64,000 nucleotides of DNA from CAVWXT01 sp963759115 (lineage in GTDB: Bacteria > Planctomycetota > Planctomycetia > Pirellulales > Thermoguttaceae). The notes beneath the pieces were generated by a model. It had not been told where the DNA came from and did not search any database. It worked only from the letters and a program-made list of their open reading frames with translations. The stretch's first letter is position 1; the number at the start of each line of letters is the position of its first letter. Shown here piece by piece: positions 1 through 8,265 of the stretch. The translations under genes were made by a program, and so were the position numbers. The stretch lies in assembly GCA_963759115.1 (NCBI GenBank), contig CAVWXT010000005.1, positions 248,001 to 312,000 on the forward strand. The letters are read 5' to 3'.

Positions 1-684
1 CGACGCCTGGTGGTCAAGAATGGCCGCGATCCGTGCTGGAACTTCGACGGCACCGCGATTGTCTACCTCAAGGGGGAAGTCGAGGAGCTGACGTATCTGG
101 ATTACGCCAGCCAAGGGGTGTTCACGTACGATTTGGCCACGCGGCAACATCAGCAGCATCCGAATCGAGATCTCTCCCATCTCTACTGCTTTTGCTGTTC
201 GCCCGACGGTAAATGGTTGTTGGCCACAGTGCATGCGGGCATGGGCTTCGGTCATGCCATCCTGTTGATTGAAGCCGATGGCCAGAGCGTCTACAATCTG
301 GAAATCCCGGGTTGCAGGCCCGACATAAGCGGCGACGGCAAGAAAATCGCCTGGGGGGCTTCGGATAACGAACTGCGAGTCGGCGACCTGGATTTCTCCA
401 CGGGGAAACCCAAGGTCGTAAACGCCCACAACATCCTCACCAGCCGCAATCCCATTCATATCTACCACATCGACTGGTCGCCGGACGGAAAGTACGTCGC
501 CTACTCCCGCGGCCCCTCGAAACATTCCATGCGTTTGGCGCCGGAGATGATCGGCGTTGAGGCCAAAGGCTGGAATATCTGCGTGGGCGATCCTTCCAGA
601 GTGAATCGCTGGGTGGCGATCACCAGTGACGGAAACGGCAATAAGGAACCCGATTGGGTACCGCTGGCGGAGAAGACGCCGTGA
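1..684 (+). CDS. Beta-propeller (PD40/TolB-like) protein, 5' end outside window
   Basis: The frame is open from the first base, so the N-terminus lies upstream of the window. The visible ~227 residues contain repeated propeller blades with the S-P-D-G-K signature (SPDGKWLL, SGDGKKIAW, SPDGKYVAYS), as in TolB/WD40-like PD40 domains. Such propellers are usually exported binding or scaffold modules; no catalytic residues can be seen. Its stop overlaps the start of the following FGE-like lipoprotein (GTGA, 681-684), which suggests the two are translated together. A precise function cannot be given. Confidence 0.75.
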   Translation, partial: RRLVVKNGRDPCWNFDGTAIVYLKGEVEELTYLDYASQGVFTYDLATRQHQQHPNRDLSHLYCFCCSPDGKWLLATVHAGMGFGHAILLIEADGQSVYNLEIPGCRPDISGDGKKIAWGASDNELRVGDLDFSTGKPKVVNAHNILTSRNPIHIYHIDWSPDGKYVAYSRGPSKHSMRLAPEMIGVEAKGWNICVGDPSRVNRWVAITSDGNGNKEPDWVPLAEKTP

Positions 685-1592
685 GCAAGAGGGTGTGCAT
701 CTCGTGGAACGGGACAATGCGATGGCTCCTGGTGCTGGGGTCCGTGTTGGGGGCGTCGTGCAAGAAGGCGGATCAGCCGGGACCGATTGCCGGAGCCCCT
801 CAGGCCATTACCACGAAAAGCGGCATCGAGATGGTCCTCGTTCCAGCCGGCAAGTTCCGCATGGGCAGTTCCAGCGGTGAAGCCGACGAAGCACCGATCC
901 ATGAAGTGCAAATCGATGCATTCTTGATGGATTGTTACGAAATAACCCAGGAGCAATACGCCAAGTTCGTGGCGATTAACGGTTCGCACTTCAAGGGACC
1001 AAAGAATCCGGTGGAGATGATTTCCTGGCCCGAAGCAGCCCTGTTCTGCAACATGCGGTCGCGTGCCGAGGGGCTCAAACCCTGCTATGACGAAGAAACC
1101 GGCCAATGCAACTTTGACGCTGACGGCTATCGGCTGCCCAGCGAAGCCGAGTGGGAGTATGCCTGCCGGGCCGGCAGCGATACGGAATACTGTTTTGGCA
1201 ACGACGGATGGCAACTGAAGCAGTATGCTTGGTTCGGCGAGAACGCCGGCAAGAGAACGCAACCCGTCGGGCAAAAAAAGCCCAACGCTTGGGGGCTATA
1301 CGACATGTACGGCAACGTCGCCGAATGGTGCAACGACGTCTATGAGGAGAATTACTCTGCCGGCAGTTTGGCCAAGAATCCTCGCGGTCCGAGCGACGGT
1401 AAGCAACGCGTGCTGCGCGGCGGTGCCTGGAACTCTACCGCAGCCTGCTGCCGGTCGGCCTATCGCGTGGGTGAAGAACCCGGCTTTGAGGATGCCTGCT
1501 TTGCCCGCGATGCCATCGGTTTTCGCTGCGTGAGAAAACCCTCTGCCGTATCGAGTGCCACAGTCGCCGCTGGTCCTGCCGCCGAGAAGTAG
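681..1592 (+). CDS. Formylglycine-generating-enzyme (SUMF1/FGE-sulfatase) domain lipoprotein
   Basis: I choose the GTG at 681 because it overlaps the upstream stop by 4 bp and gives a short N-terminus followed by a hydrophobic stretch and a lipobox-like LGASC; an ATG at 717 would work too. The rest is a complete FGE-sulfatase domain: G-x-E-M-V-L-V-P-A-G-K-F-x-M-G-S, then RLPSEAEWEYACRAG, then GLYDMYGNVAEWC, and near the end RVLRGGAW and IGFRC. In true FGEs this fold oxidises a sulfatase cysteine to formylglycine. In planctomycetes many paralogues with this domain are surface proteins of unknown role, so the enzymatic activity here is not certain. Probable location: membrane-anchored on the periplasmic side. 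Confidence 0.88.
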   Translation: MSKRVCISWNGTMRWLLVLGSVLGASCKKADQPGPIAGAPQAITTKSGIEMVLVPAGKFRMGSSSGEADEAPIHEVQIDAFLMDCYEITQEQYAKFVAINGSHFKGPKNPVEMISWPEAALFCNMRSRAEGLKPCYDEETGQCNFDADGYRLPSEAEWEYACRAGSDTEYCFGNDGWQLKQYAWFGENAGKRTQPVGQKKPNAWGLYDMYGNVAEWCNDVYEENYSAGSLAKNPRGPSDGKQRVLRGGAWNSTAACCRSAYRVGEEPGFEDACFARDAIGFRCVRKPSAVSSATVAAGPAAEK

Positions 1593-2226
1593 CTGGCCCC
1601 GAATACTGTTTCCAACTTGGACATTTGATTCGGCCGGAACTGGCCCTTTTCTCAACAGAATGGACAGCTACCCTACCGGACCCCGGAATTCTGGCAAAAA
1701 CTCTCCAACTCTCTGGTTAACAGACCCCTTCGAGTTAACAAGCCGGTTGGTTTCGGTGCTCGAAAGGAACCCTCTGAATGGGTGGTGATTCGCGCCGCTC
1801 CGCCAATTGGCTACAATACGCGAATGGAAGCCGTCTGCCGCGCACCACGCTCTCGATAGTCATTGGGCGTTGCCAAACTGTGTTTCTGCCCGAGAACCTG
1901 CTCCGGCGGAGTGCCGTTCTCCACGATTAGTGCATCGCCGCCGGGGTCTCGCCGCGGCGCGAGAGCGTCACGTTCGTATAGTGTACATATTCCCATGCCT
2001 CGTGTCAACCCGAAAATGTGGCCACTGCGCCGGGCCATCGGAACGCAGAAACGCGCACCAGTCAATGTGGCCGATGCGCTTCGATTGGGGCATTACAATT
2101 TGGCCGCTTATCGTCTAGAATTGGCCAGATAGCCGCGATGAACTGCGATACTCAGTCTGGCAACACTGCGAACTGCCGGATCGACCAGCATGCTCCCGCG
2201 AGCATAACAATGCCATACGGTGCATC
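1593..2226 (+). other. Intergenic region, no supported gene
   Basis: About 630 bp between the FGE-like gene and the SPARTA operon. Short open frames here have no recognisable domain and poor coding character. Two GTTAAC sites lie near 1717 and 1734. I see no convincing promoter or terminator, though the SPARTA promoter must lie here. Confidence 0.5.
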
Positions 2227-3628
2227 ATGGATGCCCAGCTTCCACCGCTGACGGATCGCGAAGTGCTATTCATCAGCCACGCGAATCCCGAGGACAACGC
2301 ATTCGCGACCTGGCTCACGCTTAGGTTGACCCGCGAGGGATACCGCGTCTGGTGCGATGTTGCAAACCTTATGGGCGGTGACAACTTCTGGAAGGACATC
2401 GAGACCTCCATTCGCCAGCGCACTCGCAAATTCATCTTCCTACTCACCCGTACGTCCAACCGGAAACAAGGGCCGCTACAAGAACTGGCCGTAGCAACCG
2501 GCGTGGCCCGGCAACTCAACGAATCTGGGTTTGTCATCCCCGTCAAGTTGGATGATCTTCCGCACACAGAACACAACATCCAAATTCATCGGCTAAACGC
2601 ATTGACGTTTACGGCGGGCTGGCAGGAGGGACTTGTTAGTCTATTGACAACCCTTGATGATGCAGCGGTGCCCCGACCGATGCAGAATGGTGCCAACCGT
2701 GTCGCGTCGTGGTGGAACGAGAACCGCTTGAACCACGATATCCTCAAACGCAAGCCAGAATCACTATGGACCAACTGGTTTCCGCTGAAGGGGCTGCCCA
2801 GCCGCGTTTGGGTGTGGGATATTCCTGAAAATGCGAAACTCCCCGACAGTCTTCCTTATCCGACCTACCGCATTGAGCGTCGGCTATTCTCCTTTGCAGA
2901 CTCGGCGGCTTTGACGTCTAACGGTCAGACGCCCACCGGCGGCCGAGGGCTGCGTGTTCCTTCACTGCGCGATCCACCGATAAGAACCGGCTTGAAGCGG
3001 TACGAGGTGGCCACCGCGGTCAAGCAACTGCTCCGGCAAGCATGGGTGCAGATGGCACGTGAACGCTCGCTGCCCGTCTATAACTTGTCCAGCGGCCGAC
3101 AGACGCTTTGGTTTCCAAAATCCGCCGCCGAAGCCAACACGGTCGAATTTGATGGCGTCGATGGCAAGAGAAGCCGGCGAGACATGTGCGGGTATAAGAC
3201 GATCACGCGGACGAACGGGGATAAGTACAAGCGGTATTGGCATTTTGGACTTGAGGCGGTCCCGGTGCTATACCCGTCCCCCGTCTTGGCGCTTTAAGTC
3301 GCACGTTGTCTTCACACACGACGGAAAAAACCCGGCAGGCGAAGCGAAGTACCAGCACCGCGCACGCCGTAGCCAGTGCGCCATGTGGTGGAACGACAAA
3401 TGGCGCGACCTGACCTTGGCCGCAGTGACCAGCCTCGCTGACGACGGCACGGTCTCCTTGCCGGTTGCTCCGTCGACATCGCTAGTCGTGGAGTGGCGAC
3501 CTGTCAAGTATTCGGTAAACGTAAGCTACCGGGACGCGGACGTTCGGCCCCCTTCCGCCGAACTTATTGGCGAAGACGAACCGGGAGATGACAATGACAT
3601 TGAAGAGCCGGAAACGATCGAAACCTAA
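2227..3628 (+). CDS. TIR-APAZ subunit of a SPARTA system (one +1 frame break)
   Basis: Residues ~12-140 are a TIR domain: LFISHANPEDN strand, VWCD, then GGDNFWKDIE, the helix region in which TIR NADases carry their catalytic glutamate, then LLTRTSN. The C-terminal half is the APAZ domain typical of partners of short Argonautes (LYPSPVLAL, then KSHVVFTHDGKN, RRSQCAMWWNDKWRDLTLAA, VVEWRPVKYSVNVSY). The first frame stops at TAA 3295-3297; the rest continues in the +1 frame to 3628, giving ~466 aa, the normal family size. The break is at CTT TAA G. In characterised SPARTA complexes, TIR-APAZ binds a short pAgo and, after guide-directed target recognition, oligomerises and depletes NAD(P)+. The adjacent pAgo gene overlaps by 35 bp, so the pair is an operon. 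Whether the break is a sequencing error, real decay or programmed cannot be told here. Confidence 0.92.
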
Positions 3629-5151
3629 GCTCTTGATCATCAACGAGCCGAGGCTGATGTTCAACTATGAGCAGGCCACGGAGGATCCCCGGGACGGGCT
3701 GACTTTGTTCGGTCCCTTGGAACGAGGCAAACCCTACGGAATTCGCTTTGCGGTTGTCGGTACGCCCGATGGTGTTCGCCGATTCCGTCAATGGCTCATC
3801 AACGCGCAAGTGCCGATAGGCAATCCTGCCGACTCTGCCCGGCCGACCTACCCCGGGTTCAAGGCAGCATTCGGCATACCGTGGAAGCCTGCGCCTCAGT
3901 TTGAGATCGCTATCGACGAGGCTGAACTGCATCGGCGCATCAATTTTGCGGATGCCCATCACCGGGTGTACAAGGCCGTCGACCTATACGAAGAAGCAAT
4001 TTTGAAAACGTTTACGTCCGAAGAATCGACGGTTGATCTTTGGTTTGTTGTGGTCCTGGACGAGGTTTATCGCAACTGCCGCCCCAAGTCCACGGTGTCA
4101 TTCGCAGACAGAATCGACTCCCGGGGTGATCTATCGAAGCGCGACGTTGCTGACGCCGTCCGTGGGCAAAGTCTCATGTTTGGGAATGACTTGGCAGTTG
4201 AGATATCCACGGCGTACGGGTTTGAAGTTAACTTCCATAATCAGCTTAAGGCACGACTTCTGAAGAAGCAGATCGTCACGCAAATCGTTCGTGAAAGTAC
4301 AATCGCTTACGACGAGGTGCGCAACAGTCTTGGTAAGCCGCTCCGCGATCTTTCCAAGGTGCAGCAGGATATCGCCTGGCACTTGGCAACGGCGGCGTTC
4401 TACAAATCTGGCGGGCGGCCCTGGAAAATCAACGCGATGCGAGCTGGCGTGTGCTACATCGGCATCGTATTCAAACATGTCGATCTGTCCAAAGACCCTC
4501 GCATGGCCTGTTGCGCCGCGCAAATGTTCCTGGATTCCGGGGACGGCGTCGTCTTCAAGGGAAATAACGGCCCTTGGTATACCGGCAAGCGCGGCCAATT
4601 CCACCTCGACGAAGCGTCGGCACGCGAACTTATCACAAAAGCAATCGACACGTACAAAGACAAGCACCCTTTGAAGAAACCGCCGAACGAACTCTTTGTG
4701 CATGCCAGGACGAAATTTGACGATGCCGAATGGCGAGGCTTCACCAGCGCGGCCGGTCGTGAGACCAATGTCGTAGCAGTGCAAATTCGAAGACGAATAC
4801 GACTTCAAGCTGTTTAGGCCGGGCAAGAACCCCGTCCTCCGTGGAACCGCACTACCCATCGACGGCAACTTGGGGTATCTCTGGACAAAAGGCTTGGTGC
4901 CAAGGCTCAGGACGTATGTAGGCAGAGAGGTTCCGAATCCGCTCGTCGTGAAGATATGCCGCGGCGACGCCGACATGAAAACGGTGCTTACCGACGTATT
5001 GGGCCTCACCAAGCTGAACTACAACGCGTGTAGGTTTGGCGACGGGGAGCCAGTGACCCTTAAGTTTGCTGACGCAGTCGGGGAGATTCTCACTGCCGGA
5101 CCAGTCTTCGACGATGACGTCCCGCCACTGCCATTCAAGCACTACGTCTGA
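3594..5151 (+). CDS. Short prokaryotic Argonaute (MID-PIWI), SPARTA subunit (one +1 frame break)
   Basis: The N-terminus shows the short-pAgo hallmark: NEPRLMFNYEQATEDPRDGL followed by TLFGPL. The MID region (about residues 212-236, FHNQLKARLLKKQIVTQIV) fits guide 5'-end binding. The C-terminus LGLTKLNYNACRFGDGEPVT to PPLPFKHYV is also diagnostic. Short pAgos lack the N and PAZ domains and have a catalytically dead PIWI, acting only as guide-directed sensors for the TIR partner. I prefer the ATG at 3594 (GGGAG six bases upstream) over ATG 3588 or TTG 3567. The frame breaks at about 4785-4800: TNVVAVQI reads in the first frame and DFKLFRPGKNPVLRG continues one base on. Restored length ~518 aa, normal for the family. 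It follows and overlaps TIR-APAZ. Confidence in identity is high; integrity in the cell is unknown. Confidence 0.93.
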
Positions 5152-5676
5152 ACGGTTTTGCCCGCGTCTCGTCGACGGGATCGCCTTCGTCGGTCCGAAA
5201 CACCAACGCGCCGTCGACCAACTCCACATTATGTGTCCAAGTCAGGCTGGCACTCCGCCAAAAGCGTAGGCCGGACGTTCGCCCGTCGGCGTCTCAATCG
5301 TCGCGGGCCGTGCTCCGTTTCCGCCTCCCGTGGATCGAAGTGGGCGGGCGGATTGCCCGCAGCCGGCTCCGCGGCGGACTGCACCGTGTGTCACGTCTCG
5401 ATGCCGGGCCGAAACGAAAGAATGCCCGGGGACCTACGAAATCCAACCACGAGCCGCGCGGGGCGTTGGGCCATCGAACCCGCGTTGTCGGCCCACCGGG
5501 CCAATCGTTCGTCGAATGATTGGCCCGGTGGGCCGAAGGATGGGCAAGATTGTCTCCGTTCACCAGGGTGTTGCCCTGGCCTGGGCGAACGGCAGGACCT
5601 TTGGCCCTCATAAGCAGCGCCAGGCAATCTTGCTGCGAGCTTCCGCCTTCCACCTTCCCCCATCCACCATTCGCCC
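5152..5676 (+). other. Convergent intergenic region, no supported gene
   Basis: The space between the Argonaute and the rhomboid gene, which point toward each other. It holds the strong hairpin 5488-5536 and, near 5640-5700, a pyrimidine-rich CTTCCGCCTTCCACC-type stretch that resembles one arm of a repeat family seen again in the addB-like gene. Open frames here look like chance. Confidence 0.5.
5488..5536. repeat. 19-bp-arm inverted repeat between convergent genes
   Basis: Perfect arms 5488-5506 and 5518-5536 around an 11-nt loop; the arm core is GGCCCACCGGGCCAATC. No T-run follows, so it is not a classical intrinsic terminator, but its place between two convergent genes would suit a bidirectional stop or an mRNA 3'-end stabiliser. 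It may equally be one member of the palindromic repeats common in this genome. Confidence 0.7.
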
Positions 5677-6594
5677 TCAATCTCCCCTCTTGCGCCCGCC
5701 GCTTTCCGCCTTGGTCCGCCGCTGGTACTCGCGGCTGGCGGTTTCGAGGAACTTGCGCTCCTTGGCGGTGAGGCTGGCCTCGCCCTCGCGATAGATCTTC
5801 TCCAGGATGCGATCCACCTCGGCGGTCAGGTCGGACGGTTGCTCTTCGTCGGGCCGGTGGACCCGCAAGCGGGGCTTGCGGCGGAAGCTCGGCCAGCGGA
5901 ACGCCGGCCAGGCGAAGCGGGAGGTAAGCCGCGTCAGGTTCCATCCCTGCCGGAAATAGACGAAGGCGAAGGCCGCGCCGGCGAGGTGGGCCGCGTAGGC
6001 CACGTGATCTTCCGCTCCGTGACCGCCCATCGCCCCGAAGATGTCCAATACGACGGCCAGCACGCCGAACAACCAGGCGGGCATGGGAATCACAAAAAAC
6101 AGCAGGATCGTGGCGTGCGGAAAGTTGAACGCGAACAGAACCACGACGCCGGCGATTGCCCCGGAAGCCCCCAACATCGGCACGCCACTCGGCGTGCCGG
6201 CAAGCCGGTTGGCGACTACCCACGCCAGCGAGGCGATGACCACCATCACCAGATACACGCGCGTGAATTCCTTGGCTCCATAGGCCGATTCCACGTCGCG
6301 GCCGAGGAAGAACAGCACTAGCATATTGAACAAGATATGCTGGAAGTGCAGGGGATGGTGGACAAAACCGGCCGTGAGGAACTGCCACCAGTTCCAGGGC
6401 TCGGCGAGCGTGCCTACGCGAACGGCCAGCAGGCTGCTGAGCCAGTGCGGGTTATTTCCCGTGCTGGTAAGGGAATCCGCCAGCCAGACGGCGACGTTGA
6501 TCGCGATGATCCAAACGACGGCGGTTTGGGGGAGATGCGCGAAGGCGGAGCGAGGCCGCTCTTGGCGGTAGTAGTCGCGATCGTAGATGCCCAC
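5677..6594 (-). CDS. Rhomboid-family intramembrane serine protease
   Basis: A multi-spanning protein with the rhomboid catalytic dyad: serine in MLGASGAIAG and histidine in AYAAHLAGAAFAF, plus an H-x-x-x-N-like FQHILFNMLVL helix. After the six-helix core there is a basic, charged cytoplasmic tail with EEKIYREGEASLTAKERKFL-like helices, as in many planctomycete rhomboids. I choose GTG 6594 rather than the longer frame to 6663 because it lies 4 bp after the stop of the upstream coiled-coil gene, so the two form an operon. Rhomboids cleave single-pass membrane proteins within the bilayer; the substrate here is unknown. Confidence 0.88.
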   Translation of the reverse strand: MGIYDRDYYRQERPRSAFAHLPQTAVVWIIAINVAVWLADSLTSTGNNPHWLSSLLAVRVGTLAEPWNWWQFLTAGFVHHPLHFQHILFNMLVLFFLGRDVESAYGAKEFTRVYLVMVVIASLAWVVANRLAGTPSGVPMLGASGAIAGVVVLFAFNFPHATILLFFVIPMPAWLFGVLAVVLDIFGAMGGHGAEDHVAYAAHLAGAAFAFVYFRQGWNLTRLTSRFAWPAFRWPSFRRKPRLRVHRPDEEQPSDLTAEVDRILEKIYREGEASLTAKERKFLETASREYQRRTKAESGGRKRGD

Positions 6595-6598
6595 CCTG

Positions 6599-7687
6599 TT
6601 ATCGTCCCCCCGTACCGGACTGCGCCATGGCACGGGTGCGCTCGTCGATGCGCCGGGCAGCATCCAACTGCTGCTGGGCGATGCGGCCGGCCATGGCCTG
6701 ATTCTCCTTGATCAATTGAGAGATCGCCTGCGTCACTTTCGTCAACTGCTCTTCGATCGCCTTCGAGACGTTGGCCACCAGGTTGCGTTCGCTCGTGACC
6801 TTCTCCAGGTCCTTCTGCGCCGAGGCAATGTCGGCCGTGTAGCCGTCGACCTGTTTCTTGGCTTGGGCGAGCGCGTCCTCGACGATCTTCGTGTCGCCGG
6901 TGGTGTCGGCAAACCGATTGGCCATGAGCGCCCGGTCTTGCAGGTCGGCGTCGAAGAGGATCCGGTAATCGCGGAGCGGCCGGACGTAGACGCTCTTGCC
7001 GTCGACCTTCTGCGCCCGGGGATCGTCTTCGGCTACGGGCTGGCCGTCCTTGACGTACTCGGGGAGGCTCTCGGGCGGCAGCATGTCCTTCTTTTCGTCG
7101 TTGCTCATCTCGGCGAAGATTTCGTGGCTGTCGCGGGGCATGATCTCATAGAGCGTCCACGGACCTTTGGAGGTGGAGACCTGTAAACGGTCGAGCTCGC
7201 GTTTGGTCAACTCCGAGGTGGGTGCGAGCGTCACTTGCTTGTCGGCGACCTTGGTCACCTTGAACTCGCCCAGGTACCGCCCCCGCTTTTGCACGTCGGC
7301 CACTTTGGCCTCTTCGAAGGCGTAGAGCACCGTTTTGTCGGCGATGCCGTGGGGGGCCGGGTTCTCGATGGTCACGGTGACCTCGGCCGTACCTTCGCCC
7401 ACCTTGACCTTGGGGTCGCAGTTGAACCACGCCCGGCGACGGTTCAACAGCAACTTGTCCAGTTCGATCCGGACCTGCCGGATGCCCATCTGCGAAAGCT
7501 CCGTCGCCTTCGGGTCGCCATCGATCAGTTTGCGGTTCTCGGCGCGGACTCTCTCGATCGCCTTCTCGTGAGCCAGCACGCTCTTGCGCCAATAGGTGCG
7601 GGTGTCCAGCGTCCGTACCGTCAGGTAGAAGAAGCCGAGGGCGGCGACGCCAATCAACCAGACCAATACTTTGTTCCAAATGCTCAT
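6599..7687 (-). CDS. Membrane-anchored coiled-coil hypothetical protein
   Basis: 362 aa. Residues ~5-24 form one transmembrane segment (VLVWLIGVAALGFFYL); the remainder is predicted outside the cytoplasm. The last ~100 residues are a heptad-rich coiled coil (VEDALAQAKKQVDGYTADI, ISQLIKENQAMAGRIAQQQ). The middle contains beta-rich sequence without a domain I recognise. A GGAG precedes the ATG by about 8 nt. It is transcribed with the rhomboid gene 4 bp downstream, so a membrane-associated partner or substrate of that protease is conceivable, but this is only inferred from position. Confidence 0.7.
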   Translation of the reverse strand: MSIWNKVLVWLIGVAALGFFYLTVRTLDTRTYWRKSVLAHEKAIERVRAENRKLIDGDPKATELSQMGIRQVRIELDKLLLNRRRAWFNCDPKVKVGEGTAEVTVTIENPAPHGIADKTVLYAFEEAKVADVQKRGRYLGEFKVTKVADKQVTLAPTSELTKRELDRLQVSTSKGPWTLYEIMPRDSHEIFAEMSNDEKKDMLPPESLPEYVKDGQPVAEDDPRAQKVDGKSVYVRPLRDYRILFDADLQDRALMANRFADTTGDTKIVEDALAQAKKQVDGYTADIASAQKDLEKVTSERNLVANVSKAIEEQLTKVTQAISQLIKENQAMAGRIAQQQLDAARRIDERTRAMAQSGTGGR

Positions 7688-7869
7688 GATGGCTGCTCCG
7701 GGGTGGCCCCTGAACCTTGATGATAATCACGGTCGAGGCAGGCGTCAAGTTTCGGCGCCGACTTCCCAGACTGCGTAGGGGCGCGTTTTCACGGCGTCAT
7801 GGCTTACCTTACCCCCCTATCAGGCGTAGCCGTTAAAGTCCGAACCGTTTGCGGCCGAATGGTTCATGC

Positions 7870-8265
7870 GTGAACATTGTGCAGACTCGTCGACCGACCG
7901 ATGCCACGCAGTGGATAGACAGGGCCGAGCGGATCCTCGTCGCCGCGCGGCGGATGCGGGGGCTCCTGGAGGAGCAGGCCGTGCGGCACGGCTTGAGCGA
8001 GGCGGAACTGGCCGTTCTTTGGGCCTGCTCGAAGGCCCCGCCGGGCGGCCGCGCTCAGCACGAACTGGCCGAGGAACTGGCGATTTCGGCCGCCCACGTG
8101 AGCGGACTGGTGGAACGGCTGCGCCGCGTGGGAATGCTCCAAGGCCGGTCTGCCGACGAGGACCGGCGTCGCCACCTCTGGGAGCTCACGCCTGCCGGAG
8201 CAGCCACGTGGCAGGCCGTGTTGAGCGGCTTGACGGAATCCGTCGAACAGCGAGGAGCCGCCTGA
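7870..8265 (+). CDS. MarR-family transcriptional regulator
   Basis: About 131 aa with a winged helix-turn-helix: helices HELAEELAISAAHVSGLVERL followed by the wing DRRRHLWELTPAG, as in MarR repressors. These bind palindromic operators as dimers and usually respond to small phenolic ligands, often controlling efflux genes. The start GTG 7870 gives MNIVQTRR; TTG 7849 is an alternative. Its stop overlaps the start of the downstream TolC-like gene (ATGA at 8265), so the regulator and an outer-membrane efflux component are co-transcribed, which fits autoregulated efflux. Confidence 0.83.
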   Translation: MNIVQTRRPTDATQWIDRAERILVAARRMRGLLEEQAVRHGLSEAELAVLWACSKAPPGGRAQHELAEELAISAAHVSGLVERLRRVGMLQGRSADEDRRRHLWELTPAGAATWQAVLSGLTESVEQRGAA

